45,577 bases of DNA from Caldithrix sp. (GTDB taxonomy: Bacteria; KSB1; UBA2214; DYKH01), in the NCBI GenBank assembly GCA_020722685.1, contig DYKH01000004.1:54909-100485 (forward strand), in the 5' to 3' direction. Each line of letters opens with the position of its first letter. Positions within the stretch are counted from its first letter, which is position 1. The position numbers were made by a program, and so were the translations under genes. This document shows, in pieces, positions 10,387 to 18,750 of this stretch. The notes beneath the pieces were generated by a model. It saw only the letters and a program-made list of their open reading frames with translations, had not been told where the DNA came from and did no database searches.

Positions 10387-11364
10387 TTAGTCGGCTTTCA
10401 GACTGCAAATACAGGCGACGTTGACGATGTCGTCTACTTTGCAGCCGCGCGACAAGTCATTGGCGGGTTTGGCCAAGCCTTGGATGATCGGTCCAATGGC
10501 TTGCGCCCCCGCTAACCGCTCGGTGAGTTTATAACCGATGTTCCCGGCTTGCAGATCAGGAAAGATGAGCACGTTCGCTTTGCCGGCAACCCGACTTCCC
10601 GGCGCTTTCTTTTGCCCGACCGCTTCCACCAGCGCGGCATCGGCTTGCATCTCGCCATCCAGCGGCAAATCGGGATTCTTTCGTTGGGCGATCTGTACTG
10701 CCTGCTGCACCTTATCCACCAGTGCGTGCTTGGCGCTGCCCTTGGTGGAAAAAGAGAGCATCGCCACAATGGGGTCTTGGCCGGTGAGCTGTTTATGCGT
10801 GACGGCAGAGGTAAGGGCGATATCCGCCAATTGCTCAGCAGTGGGATCCGGAATGACCGCACAGTCCGCATAAGTGAGTACGCGCTCGTTCGGCAGCACC
10901 ATCAAGAACGTGCTGGAGACGACGGAAAATCCGGGCGCAAGGCCGATGATCTGTATCCCCGCGCGGAGCACGTCGCCGGTGGTATTGGCGGCGCCGGCCA
11001 CGCTGGCATCCGCCCGTCCTTGCCGTACCATCATGGCAGCATAAAAGAGCGGGTTTTGCATGGTCGCTTGTGCCGTGGCAAGATCCATCCCTTTGTTCTT
11101 GCGCAGCTCGTAATAAGCCTGTGCATACTCTGCCGCCTGGGCGTCCGTTTCCGGATCGACAATTTCAATGGCAGAAATATCCGCACCTGCCTTGGCGGCG
11201 GTTTCCATGACAACCGCTTTCTTGCCGACAAGGATCGGAACAACCAACCGTTGCTTCCGGCATATTTCTGCCGCTTTGACGACCCGCTCGTCGTCTCCTT
11301 CCGGAAATACTACCCGTCTGATCCTTTCTTTTGCCTTGGCTTGAATGCTTTCTAAAAGCGTCAT
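10387..11364 (-). CDS. pta: Phosphate acetyltransferase
   Basis: This 325-residue protein matches the short catalytic form of Pta, lacking the N-terminal DRTGG regulatory region of long enzymes. Family features include [17 protein letters not shown] near the N-terminus, the [25 protein letters not shown] core, and near the C-terminus [20 protein letters not shown] followed by [18 protein letters not shown]. It interconverts acetyl-CoA plus phosphate with acetyl phosphate plus CoA in the cytoplasm. No acetate kinase gene is in the window. Its ATG overlaps the coaD stop by four bases (ATGA), implying translational coupling and a shared transcript with the CoA-synthesis gene coaD. Confidence 0.95.
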   Translation of the reverse strand: MTLLESIQAKAKERIRRVVFPEGDDERVVKAAEICRKQRLVVPILVGKKAVVMETAAKAGADISAIEIVDPETDAQAAEYAQAYYELRKNKGMDLATAQATMQNPLFYAAMMVRQGRADASVAGAANTTGDVLRAGIQIIGLAPGFSVVSSTFLMVLPNERVLTYADCAVIPDPTAEQLADIALTSAVTHKQLTGQDPIVAMLSFSTKGSAKHALVDKVQQAVQIAQRKNPDLPLDGEMQADAALVEAVGQKKAPGSRVAGKANVLIFPDLQAGNIGYKLTERLAGAQAIGPIIQGLAKPANDLSRGCKVDDIVNVACICSLKAD

Positions 11365-11855
11365 GCGGTCCTCAGTTTTTCATAGAGTTTTTCTTCTACA
11401 TGCGGCGGAACAAAGCAGCTTACCTGTCCGCCCAGACGAACCAGTTCCTTTACAATGCTGGAATTGAGATAGCTATACTTTTCATGCGGCATCAAAAAAA
11501 CCGTGACGAGATTTTCATCCAGCTTGCGATTCATCAAGGCCATTTGAAATTCGTACTCAAAATCGGATACGGCGCGCAGTCCGCGAATCACCGCATTGGC
11601 GCCGCGCTTTCTCGCATACTCTACCAACAGGCCGTCGAAGCTTTCGACGCTGACCCGCGCCATGTTGATGACCGATTTTTCGATCATGGCCACCCGTTCC
11701 TGCTCGCTGAAAACCGGGTTCTTATGGATATTACGGGCGACGGCAACTACCACCTCGTCAAAAAGGGCGCTTGCCCGCCGGATAATATCGATGTGGCCAT
11801 AGGTGATCGGATCAAAAGAGCCCGGATAAATCGCGATCTTTTTCTTCTCTGCCAT
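11361..11855 (-). CDS. coaD: Phosphopantetheine adenylyltransferase
   Basis: At 164 residues this is the usual length for CoaD. The nucleotidyltransferase signature [10 protein letters not shown] lies at residues 12-21, and the second conserved motif of the family appears as [13 protein letters not shown] near residue 130. The region [22 protein letters not shown] is also characteristic. The enzyme joins 4'-phosphopantetheine and ATP to give dephospho-CoA and pyrophosphate, the penultimate step of CoA synthesis. Its start lies 44 nt inside rsmD, and rsmD-coaD adjacency is widespread in bacteria. Pta follows with a 4-nt overlap. Confidence 0.97.
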   Translation of the reverse strand: MAEKKKIAIYPGSFDPITYGHIDIIRRASALFDEVVVAVARNIHKNPVFSEQERVAMIEKSVINMARVSVESFDGLLVEYARKRGANAVIRGLRAVSDFEYEFQMALMNRKLDENLVTVFLMPHEKYSYLNSSIVKELVRLGGQVSCFVPPHVEEKLYEKLRTA

Positions 11856-12396
11856 CGGTCCTGCGGTAAAAGGTTATCTTGGTATCGCCGAGTTTTTTTG
11901 TCCGATCTATGTTAAAACCGGGTACGAGCGGATTCTCGATTCTGGAACTCGATTCCCAGATAATCGTGCCGTCCATACAGAGGAGATCGCTTTCTCGTAT
12001 CATGGGCATCACCAGATGTAACTGCTCCGAATCGTACGGGGGATCGCAGAAAATATAGTCAAAGGCATTGTTAGTTTTTGCCGACCTCTTGAGAAAGGAG
12101 GCAGCACTCATTTGGTACGTTTCCGCCTCAGCGCCGAGCTTTTCCAAATTACTCTTCAAAATCGCCATGGCTTTTGGCGAGATATCGACAAAGGTCACTT
12201 GCATCGCGCCGCGACTCAAAGCCTCTATGCCAAAGCTGCCGGTGCCCGCATACAGGTCTAAAACTCTGCTCCGGCGTATGCCGTCACCGATACATGAAAA
12301 GACATACTCTCTCACCCGGTCAGCGGTGGGCCGCATCCAATTCCCCTTGGGGGTAAAAAGGCGCGCACCTTTGAATCGACCGGCGATGACTCTCAT
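11812..12396 (-). CDS. rsmD: 16S rRNA (guanine(966)-N(2))-methyltransferase
   Basis: I choose the ATG at 12396 because the product then begins MRVIAGRFKGARL, the standard RsmD N-terminus, and an AGGA ribosome site lies 6 nt upstream; the frame continues upstream to 12459 without homology. The 194-residue protein shows the SAM-binding motif DLYAGTGSFGIEALSRGA and the catalytic DPPY motif (FCDPPYDSEQ). It methylates G966 of 16S rRNA in the small subunit. The PTADRVREYVFSCIGD segment is also typical. Its 3' end overlaps coaD by 44 nt. Confidence 0.95.
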   Translation of the reverse strand: MRVIAGRFKGARLFTPKGNWMRPTADRVREYVFSCIGDGIRRSRVLDLYAGTGSFGIEALSRGAMQVTFVDISPKAMAILKSNLEKLGAEAETYQMSAASFLKRSAKTNNAFDYIFCDPPYDSEQLHLVMPMIRESDLLCMDGTIIWESSSRIENPLVPGFNIDRTKKLGDTKITFYRRTDGREEKDRDLSGLF

Positions 12397-12528
12397 GGTG
12401 TTCCTAAAAAGAAAAACGCCTAGACCTCCTGGTAGCAAACTTCGAAAGGGAGTCAACAAGGCGTATGATGAATGTAAAAGGAGAATTGTGATTAAAATGT
12501 ATCAACCTTTATACCCTGACTCCAACAC

Positions 12529-12708
12529 CTACACCCACCTCTCATCCGACAGGTTGTTCAAAGCCTTGGCGGTAAACGGAAACTGTAAGAATCTTGCGAC
12601 CTCACGGATTCCGGCTACGATATTCTTCCAAAGTAACCGCTCATGAGCAAGGACAACCTGCGAGACAAAGGCGATAACACCTATGGGAGCAACGGCCAGC
12701 CTCCGCAT
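12529..12708 (-). CDS. Possible 59-residue membrane or secreted small protein
   Basis: A short frame begins MRRLAVAPIGVIAFVSQVVL, which reads like a signal peptide or membrane anchor, and ends ...NNLSDERWV. It starts 35 nt after the stop of the PilN/PilO-like gene, in the same orientation, so it could be a small last gene of that group. There is no strong ribosome site in front of the ATG and no family I recognise. It may equally be chance coding in a 280-bp gap. Confidence 0.35.
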   Translation of the reverse strand: MRRLAVAPIGVIAFVSQVVLAHERLLWKNIVAGIREVARFLQFPFTAKALNNLSDERWV

Positions 12709-12742
12709 AATAACCAGGCGGCGGTGATCGAGGCGCGTCGAT

Positions 12743-13747
12743 TCAAGCTGGCTGCAAGAGCTCCAAACGAAGCACCATGCTTGCCAATTGGGAATCGCCG
12801 GCTATGACGATTATCTTTGCCACTCTAAACTGAAGGCCGGTCTTGGCGATTCGATCAAGATACTCTTGGCATTGCGCCGGCGCACCGATCACTTTGACAA
12901 ATACCGGCACCTTCGCAACTCCTCCGACGCTGATGCGGTCGCCAACGCTCAGCTCTACAAGCTTGGTCCCGGCTTGTCCGGACAATTCGGAAAGCTTGGC
13001 GCGCAATTCGCCCGCGCCCATACGGGACCCGGTTCCAACTGCCGCTTCCTGTCCGACTACCGAAATATTTCCACTAATGAGAGTGCGCACACCGCCCGGA
13101 GCACCGGATGCCGGCGCGAAGGAAATGATACCCCCAAGCCGGTTCTTCAGCCGCGTTTGAAATTCTTCAGCGCTTGCGCGCGTGTTGGAAACGACTTCTG
13201 CGGAAAAAGAGGTTTCGTCCAGAATCAGAGTAGCCATTTTGACGTCCGCCGGCTTCGACTCTAATATGGCGCTCAGGTTCTGCGCGCAGGCCATCAACAA
13301 GGAAGAACCTGTTGCCGGCCTCGTTTCAGGCAAGGTCTCTGCCGCAGCCACCGGGCTGGTGCTATCGGCATCCTCAGTCGCTTTAGGGCTTTCTGCCTGA
13401 ACTGCCGGAGTTTGTTGAGCCGCGACCGTATCGGCTTTCGTCCCCTCAAAAGGCGTGTCTGGTACAACGGTGACTTTTGGCGGCCTTTTGTAAAAATAGC
13501 CATAGTACACGGCGCCGCCAATGATGCCGAGGAAAGCAAAAATCAAGAGAAACGAGACAACAAACCTCTTGGCTTTTGGGGAGCCTCTCTCAAAGCCGCC
13601 GCTGTCCGGCAGCGGAAGGGACATATCAGCTTTTGGCAGGTCTATTTTCTCATCGTCCACCAAATGCAGCGCCGGCGATGGGATGATAGATTCATCCAAA
13701 AATGAATTCTTCTCTTGTCGCTCCCGTTGATCAGTCAATAAATTCAT
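12743..13747 (-). CDS. PilN/PilO-like inner-membrane protein
   Basis: The 334-residue protein has a charged cytoplasmic N-terminus (~1-60), one membrane segment (about residues 63-85, FVVSFLLIFAFLGIIGGAVYY), a Pro/Thr/Ala-rich linker to about 150, and a periplasmic part. Residues ~150-210 resemble the fold of PilN/GspL C-terminal domains. Residues ~215-334 resemble PilO, ending in an alpha-beta unit with KVPVFVKVIGAPAQCQEYLDRI. In type IV pilus and type II secretion systems such proteins link the PilM ATPase-like protein to the periplasmic complex. The gene lies downstream of the pilM-like gene across a 260-bp gap that carries a palindromic repeat. The call rests on context and topology more than on clear motifs. 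Confidence 0.5.
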   Translation of the reverse strand: MNLLTDQRERQEKNSFLDESIIPSPALHLVDDEKIDLPKADMSLPLPDSGGFERGSPKAKRFVVSFLLIFAFLGIIGGAVYYGYFYKRPPKVTVVPDTPFEGTKADTVAAQQTPAVQAESPKATEDADSTSPVAAAETLPETRPATGSSLLMACAQNLSAILESKPADVKMATLILDETSFSAEVVSNTRASAEEFQTRLKNRLGGIISFAPASGAPGGVRTLISGNISVVGQEAAVGTGSRMGAGELRAKLSELSGQAGTKLVELSVGDRISVGGVAKVPVFVKVIGAPAQCQEYLDRIAKTGLQFRVAKIIVIAGDSQLASMVLRLELLQPA

Positions 13748-13850
13748 GTCGACCCCTCCTCCCGATTAACTCGCCAATTCGTTCGTTGGTCAGCAAGGCG
13801 TTCCGCCTATGTTTTAGTTTTTGTATTTGGATAGCCAACTGAAAAAACGG

Positions 13851-13953
13851 GTCATTTCGAGTCCGCCACAGGCGGACGAGAAATCTGGGAGCAACGACTC
13901 GGACAGTTCCGTAGAATCGGAAGTGATAGATTTCTCCCTGCGATCGGAATGAC
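13851..13953. repeat. MITE-like palindromic intergenic element (family B)
   Basis: The element is bounded by an imperfect terminal inverted repeat: GTCATTTCGA...GAGAAATCT on the left and AGATTTCTC...CGGAATGAC on the right. Inside the left arm is a perfect 7-bp hairpin, GTCCGCC/GGCGGAC (13861-13877). Repeats with GTCATTTCGA...GAGAAATCT ends are scattered in many bacterial genomes and often generate false ORFs. It separates the pilM-like gene from its partner. Confidence 0.75.
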
Positions 13954-14009
13954 ACGATTTGGTTCAGAGGACTGAACTCTTACAAATTTTCATGCCTCGG
14001 CTTATCGGC

Positions 14010-14978
14010 TTAGGTCAGCACCATTCCGACACTCGCTAAGAACATTTCCGGATGGAGCTTGATAAGGGATTCCGATTCCGCGCTCAATCTCGTTTCGATA
14101 TTGCGAAATGGATCGGCAAAAGCAATTTCCGCCGCGGCCTGCAGCTTTTGCAAATGCGGGATGATATCCGATTCTGCCCGGTCGCCGGTGAGGTAAACTT
14201 TAGCCAAGGTTTTTGTGACTCGGTTATTGTCCGAGTTTTCCAGCAACCGGACGATTTCGTCGTTCACCACCCTGGCGATTTCCTCGCTGCTGCCCTCTAA
14301 GAAATTCGTTCGATCCCCATTGGTTCGCAGGTTGGAAATCTCACTCGAGTTGAAATACTTGCCCTCGTTAATCAAGCCAAAGTCAATTCCTCGTTCATTG
14401 ATGTCCACCAGGGCGGTAAAGCCCCTTGGTGTTTCCGCTTCGGTATTCGCAAGAGCACGGATGGCCGCAAACAGATCCACATCGATGGCCGCAAGCTTGA
14501 GCGGCGTTTGCATGAATATCTCTTTGAGATAAAGCACGATCGACTTGCGCACCGCAGCCACCACCACATTCTCCAGCAGGTCGGAAGTCTGGCCCAATCT
14601 TTCACAACCGACGTTGTATTCATCGCGGGCGGAGACTAAAATCTGGCTCAATTCCCATTCGACGTGCTGGCGCAAATCTTCGTCATTCAGGCCTAGGTCC
14701 ATCTTGAATTGCTTGATCAACAGCATACGCCGTTCAAGAGCCAGATAAGCGGTTCTCGCGCGAATAGCGGCTTTGTCCAGCAGGGAATTGATCGCGCTGG
14801 CGAATCGAGGGATGAATTCCTCGTTCCCGATGGCATAAAAATCGAACGGCAAATCCAAAGTGGAATGGGCAACATTGCTAAGAATCAGCCTTCCGGCTTG
14901 CCTCTCAGCTTCCACCATACGAAGACTATTGCCTACGATGTCAAGACCCAAAAACACGTCGTCTTTGTCTAAGGTCAT
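14010..14978 (-). CDS. PilM-like actin-fold protein
   Basis: This 322-residue cytoplasmic protein begins with an actin-like ATPase pattern (VFLGLDIVGNSLRMVEAE), as PilM, GspL and FtsA do. A later phosphate-2-like element is seen in FTALVDINERGIDFGLI near residue 190. The segment MLLIKQFKMDLGLNDEDLRQHVEWEL, preceding the midpoint, is typical of PilM, in which the protein contacts PilN. It is expected to sit at the cytoplasmic face of a type IV pilus or competence pseudopilus. Neighbours support this: comEA-like is directly upstream and a PilN/PilO-like gene is downstream. No pilus ATPase, PilC, secretin or pilin is in the window. Confidence 0.7.
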   Translation of the reverse strand: MTLDKDDVFLGLDIVGNSLRMVEAERQAGRLILSNVAHSTLDLPFDFYAIGNEEFIPRFASAINSLLDKAAIRARTAYLALERRMLLIKQFKMDLGLNDEDLRQHVEWELSQILVSARDEYNVGCERLGQTSDLLENVVVAAVRKSIVLYLKEIFMQTPLKLAAIDVDLFAAIRALANTEAETPRGFTALVDINERGIDFGLINEGKYFNSSEISNLRTNGDRTNFLEGSSEEIARVVNDEIVRLLENSDNNRVTKTLAKVYLTGDRAESDIIPHLQKLQAAAEIAFADPFRNIETRLSAESESLIKLHPEMFLASVGMVLT

Positions 14979-15126
14979 CCTAACCCCGACGTTTTGTGAT
15001 TAATCGTGAACGACCGAAACCAACTTGGGATTACTTGGTTATCAGCCGGATCAAAGTCTGTGGAGCTTGCTTTTGCGAATCGATGGTACCTTAAGCTCCC
15101 TCATATCGAGGCCGCTTGGTAGCGAC

Positions 15127-15594
15127 TTATTGCCGACTTGCATTTACGGTAATGTGTTCTCTTATCCTTTCAAAGGTGGCGGGACCGATTCCTTTTATCT
15201 TTTGAAGATCCTCAATGGCACGAAAAGCACCCTTCTGTTGGCGATACTCGATTATTTTTTGCGCGGTGAACAATCCAATCCTTGGCAAGCTTGCCAACTC
15301 TTCCGCGCTGGCGGTGTTAATGTTCACTCTGCCGACCAGTCTTGCCTTACTGGTTTCAGGTGGACCTGTCTTCGCGTCCGGCTTGGCAACCGCAAGGGTG
15401 TCACTGTTCGTCACCTCTACGCCCGCCTGGTTTCTGGCGCGAAAGTCGCTCAGCATGCGTTCCTGAGCCGCTGCCCACTCTGGATTGGGCCTTGCCAACT
15501 GCGCTTTTCGGTAGTAGCTGACCCCCAACCCCAACAGGAAAGAGAATAGTAAAAAAAGGATGAAACGCTGCTCTTGCTTGGTAAAAGCAAACAT
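15127..15594 (-). CDS. ComEA-like membrane-anchored helix-hairpin-helix DNA-binding protein
   Basis: The protein has 155 residues. An N-terminal membrane segment (residues ~11-28, FILFLLFSFLLGLGVSYY) precedes a ~55-residue linker and then two helix-hairpin-helix motifs. These read VNINTASAEELASLPRIG followed by AIEDLQKIKGIGPATFERI, the hallmark of ComEA. ComEA binds incoming double-stranded DNA at the outer side of the inner membrane during natural transformation. It starts 2 nt after the dnaJ stop and is followed by pilM-like, consistent with a competence/pilus link. Confidence 0.85.
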   Translation of the reverse strand: MFAFTKQEQRFILFLLFSFLLGLGVSYYRKAQLARPNPEWAAAQERMLSDFRARNQAGVEVTNSDTLAVAKPDAKTGPPETSKARLVGRVNINTASAEELASLPRIGLFTAQKIIEYRQQKGAFRAIEDLQKIKGIGPATFERIREHITVNASRQ

Positions 15595-15596
15595 TT

Positions 15597-16727
15597 CTAC
15601 AAAATCGCTTCCTTCATGCGCTCAAAGAAACTCTTATCGGCCCTTCCCGGATGAATGTTCTCATGCCGGGCCAATTCCCGTAGCAGGTCCCTTTCCTTGT
15701 CGGTCAATTTGACGGGCGTCCAAACATGGACGCGGATGAGCTGATCACCGCTGCCGTGAGCATTCAGATGCGGAATGCCTTTCCCGCGCATCCGCAGGAT
15801 TTTGCCGCTTTGCGTGCCCGGCGCAAGGTTAATCTTGGCTTTGCCAGCCAGAGTGGGAATTTCCACTTCGTCTCCCAGCGCCAATTGCGGAAAGCTCACA
15901 TGTAGGTCGTAAACAATGTCGTCGCCATGGCGCTCAAAATATTCGTGCGCCTTCTCCTCCATAATGACGACTACGTCGCCGTTGGCGCCACCGCGAGGAC
16001 CCGCGTTGCCGGCATTACGAATGGTGAGGTACTGTCCTTCTGCGACGCCGGCAGGGACTTGCACATCTATCGTGGCTTCTCCACGCACACGGCCATCGCC
16101 ATTGCACTCGGGGCAAAGCCTCTCGATGACTTTGCCTTCGCCGTTGCAGCGGCTGCACGTTCGACTAATGGTAAAGAATCCCTGTCGATAAGCCACCTCT
16201 CCTGACCCGTGACACATCGGACAGGTTGTGGCGCCGCTGCCCGACTTGGCTCCGGAGCCGGAACAAGCATCGCAAGGGATGAGTTTCTTGATCTTGATCT
16301 TCTTGGTTACGCCTTGGGCGATTTCCTCAAGCGTCAGCTTGAGATGAACCTGCAAATCCGAGCCTCGTCGCGCCGCAGCGCGCCGGCGACCGCTGCTGCC
16401 CATGCCGAAAATATCGCCAAATCCGCCGCCAAAAACCTCGCGGAAAATATCAAACGGATCGGCAAAGCCGCCGCTGTCAAATCCCCCAAATCCGCCGCCA
16501 GAACGCATGCCAGCTTGGCCGAACTGATCGTATTGCCGGCGCTTCTGCGGATCCGAAAGCACGGCATACGCTTCACCGATTTCCTTGAATTTCTCTTCTG
16601 CTGACTTGTCGCCGGGGTTCTTATCGGGATGATATTGCATCGCCAGCTTGCGATAGGCCTTCTTGATCTCGTTGACGTCGGCATCCCGATTGATTCCCAA
16701 AACCTGATAATAATCTTTTTCTGCCAT
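15597..16727 (-). CDS. dnaJ: Chaperone protein DnaJ (Hsp40)
   Basis: The protein has 376 residues with the full class-I layout. It has an N-terminal J domain with the HPD motif ([11 protein letters not shown]), then a Gly/Phe-rich region ([12 protein letters not shown]), then four zinc-binding CxxCxGxG motifs between about residues 150 and 220 ([32 protein letters not shown]), and a C-terminal substrate-binding region. It stimulates the DnaK ATPase and delivers unfolded clients. It follows grpE after a 120-bp gap containing a palindrome. The dnaK gene is not present between them or elsewhere in the window. Confidence 0.97.
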   Translation of the reverse strand: MAEKDYYQVLGINRDADVNEIKKAYRKLAMQYHPDKNPGDKSAEEKFKEIGEAYAVLSDPQKRRQYDQFGQAGMRSGGGFGGFDSGGFADPFDIFREVFGGGFGDIFGMGSSGRRRAAARRGSDLQVHLKLTLEEIAQGVTKKIKIKKLIPCDACSGSGAKSGSGATTCPMCHGSGEVAYRQGFFTISRTCSRCNGEGKVIERLCPECNGDGRVRGEATIDVQVPAGVAEGQYLTIRNAGNAGPRGGANGDVVVIMEEKAHEYFERHGDDIVYDLHVSFPQLALGDEVEIPTLAGKAKINLAPGTQSGKILRMRGKGIPHLNAHGSGDQLIRVHVWTPVKLTDKERDLLRELARHENIHPGRADKSFFERMKEAIL

Positions 16728-16797
16728 TCACATTTCTATTTGAAAATTCCAGCTTTGATCTGGACTGTTCCTGAATCTTCGCCGCAGAAAGCTTAAA

Positions 16798-16826
16798 CTC
16801 CGACAGGATTTTGAACCTTGTCGGGG
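16798..16826. repeat. Intergenic palindrome, family A copy 3
   Basis: Imperfect arms CTCCGACAGG and CCTTGTCGGGG surround a short AT-rich centre in the grpE-dnaJ gap. The pattern CGACAGG...TTGAACC.TGTCGG matches the palindromes at 7073 and 10316, so the three form one small dispersed family within 10 kb. Confidence 0.65.
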
Positions 16827-16847
16827 CTATCTCCACAGTCTAAAAAC

Positions 16848-17420
16848 TCACTTGCTAACAATTACTTTGGCGTGCCGTATGACACGGTCTTTGAACTCGT
16901 ACCCCTTTACATGCTCCTCGATGACGATATTGGGTTCTTTGCCGTCTACCGGCATTTGCAAAAGGGCGTCGTGTTTCTCCGGGTCAAAAGGCTGACCGAC
17001 CGATTCGATTGGCTTCAAACCTTGGTCCTGGAGCGTCTTGAGAAAGTTCTTTTGTATGAGCTTGATTCCTTCCAATAGGGGCGAGGCGTTTTGATTGCCG
17101 TTTGCGGCATTGATGGACCGCTCTAGATCATCTATGATCGGAAGCAAACTGACAACTAAATCCGCGTTAGCGGATCGGATCAAGCCGTTCATGTCCCTCT
17201 CTACTCGCTTGCGATAATTGTCAAACTCCGCTGCCAGCCGCAGCAGTTGATCCTTTAAGGACTGATATTCCTTTTGTAAATCTTCGAGCTCTTTCTTATA
17301 ATTTCTCTTTTTATGAAGAGTCGCCTCGTGTTCTTCCTGATTGGCGTTAGCTGCGACTTCCGGCTGCGGTTCCTGACCGCTCATCTCATTCGTGTTTGGT
17401 AGCATACTCCCTAATTTCAC
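16848..17420 (-). CDS. grpE: Nucleotide exchange factor GrpE
   Basis: At 190 residues, typical for GrpE. A charged, disordered N-terminus (~1-40) leads into the long coiled coil (KKELEDLQKEYQSLKDQLLRLAAEFDNYRKR). The beta-wing domain follows, with the family signature near the C-terminus: FDPEKHDALLQMPVD...VIEEHVKGYEFKDRVIRHAKVIVSK. GrpE releases ADP from DnaK. The start is uncertain: the ATG at 17420 is used, but a later Met at residue 13 (MSGQEPQ) is also possible. It lies between hrcA (175 bp upstream) and dnaJ. Confidence 0.95.
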   Translation of the reverse strand: MKLGSMLPNTNEMSGQEPQPEVAANANQEEHEATLHKKRNYKKELEDLQKEYQSLKDQLLRLAAEFDNYRKRVERDMNGLIRSANADLVVSLLPIIDDLERSINAANGNQNASPLLEGIKLIQKNFLKTLQDQGLKPIESVGQPFDPEKHDALLQMPVDGKEPNIVIEEHVKGYEFKDRVIRHAKVIVSK

Positions 17421-17595
17421 AACATTTGTTTTTAATATAACGGCTTACTAACACCCGGCCGAAAACCAGAACAAATTGTCTCCCCCTGACTTGCATGGTC
17501 GAGATGGCTGTCCTGTTTCAATTCGGTCGGCTGGAAAGATTTCTCGACTCTGTTTCAACGTGCTGCAGTGGACCGATGCGAGGTGCGGACGGTCC

Positions 17596-18633
17596 CTACC
17601 TATTCTTTTTGCTCGTCAGATAGCTGAGAGTCTCCGCCATAAACTCCACCAGAGCGATGGCCTTGGCGTATTGCATCCGCGTTGGACCAATGACGCCCAA
17701 GGTTCCCTTGGCATCACCTATATGATAAGTGGCGGAGATGAGGCTGCAGTTCTTCATCAAAGATTCGGTATTCTCCGCGCCGATGACGATAGAAACGCCC
17801 TCATTCTCCACATCGCCGAGAACGCGAACCAAGAGGTCTTTGCGATCCATAAGCTCGATGAATCGCTTCATCTTCTCCCTGGTCTCGAATTCAGGATGCA
17901 GAAAAACATTCTTCATCCCGGAAAAGTGGAAATCGTAACTGCTCTCCCGATTGATAAAACTGTCTGCCTTCTCCTTGATGGCATTCAGAATCAGCCGGTT
18001 ATCGATGTCAATATCTCGGAACCGCTCGTCAATGGAGGTGAGCAATTCTTCGATGGTGAGACCGTGCAGCCTTTCATTGAGAAGCTGACAGGTTGCGGAT
18101 AGCATGCTTTGCGAAACTTCCCGCTCGATCTCCACCATGATGGTCTTGACCAGTCCCGATTTTATGCCGAGCACCACCAGCAGCTTGTGGTCGGACAAAG
18201 AAACCAGATCGATCTTATCCAGACGGCCACTTGCAAACCGGGGGGCCAAAACAACGCCCAATTGATTGGATATGTCGCTCAACACCCGGCTGGCCTTTTC
18301 GATGATGAGATCGATATCTTCGGAAAACTTGGCCAACTGCTCGACGATAGACCTTTTTTCCGTATCGGTCAACTTCACCACGCCCACTAAGCTATCCACG
18401 TACTGACGATAGCCGCTATCAGTGGGTATGCGACCGGCTGAAGTGTGGGGCTGACAAATCAATCCCTTTTCCTCAAGATCGGTCATGACATTGCGGATGG
18501 TAGCCGGGCTAATGTCGAGATGATGATGCTTGGATAGATAGCGTGAGCCGACCGGCTCCGCCGTCTTGATAAAGCTCCGCACTATCGATAAAAATACTCG
18601 TCTCTCCCTATCTGTGAGCTCTTCGATTCTCAT
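17596..18633 (-). CDS. hrcA: Heat-inducible transcription repressor HrcA
   Basis: At 345 residues this is full length for HrcA. The N-terminal winged-helix region reads ELTDRERRVFLSIVRSFIKTAEPVGSRYLSK, then SPATIRNVMTDLEEKGLICQPHTSAGRIPTDSGYRQYVD, all classic family sequence. The C-terminal part is the GAF-like dimerisation/inserted domain, ending near VIGPTRMQYAKAIALVEFMAETLS. HrcA normally represses chaperone operons by binding CIRCE (TTAGCACTC-N9-GAGTGCTAA). I find no complete CIRCE in front of hrcA, grpE or dnaJ. A good housekeeping-type promoter precedes it. Confidence 0.96.
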   Translation of the reverse strand: MRIEELTDRERRVFLSIVRSFIKTAEPVGSRYLSKHHHLDISPATIRNVMTDLEEKGLICQPHTSAGRIPTDSGYRQYVDSLVGVVKLTDTEKRSIVEQLAKFSEDIDLIIEKASRVLSDISNQLGVVLAPRFASGRLDKIDLVSLSDHKLLVVLGIKSGLVKTIMVEIEREVSQSMLSATCQLLNERLHGLTIEELLTSIDERFRDIDIDNRLILNAIKEKADSFINRESSYDFHFSGMKNVFLHPEFETREKMKRFIELMDRKDLLVRVLGDVENEGVSIVIGAENTESLMKNCSLISATYHIGDAKGTLGVIGPTRMQYAKAIALVEFMAETLSYLTSKKNR

Positions 18634-18673
18634 ATCAGCAGTAAATCAATAGACGACCGAAAAAATGCGATCT

Positions 18674-18702
18674 AAGATAGTTATTTCCATCAGAGTTGTC
18701 AA
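18674..18702 (-). promoter_or_regulatory. Sigma-70-type promoter of hrcA
   Basis: On the minus strand a perfect TTGACA (18697-18702) and TATCTT (18674-18679) are spaced by 17 nt, ending 40 nt before the hrcA ATG. An imperfect inverted repeat, CGACCGAAA (from 18654) and TTTCCGGTCG (18709-18718), brackets the promoter. This could be an operator, but it is not CIRCE. Confidence 0.65.
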
Positions 18703-18750
18703 GAGAAATTTCCGGTCGCAGACAAGCCCATCGGAAGAGGCAAAAGCGCT

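Noticed and set aside
12643..12810. Plus-strand frame beginning MSKDNLRDKGDNTYG near 12643
   Set aside because: It overlaps the end of the PilN/PilO-like gene on the other strand, has no ribosome site and a biased hydrophilic composition.
13731..13955. Minus-strand 74-residue frame beginning MSFRSQGEIYHFRFYGTVRV
   Set aside because: It is generated by the palindromic element at 13851-13953; such frames are a known artefact of this repeat type.
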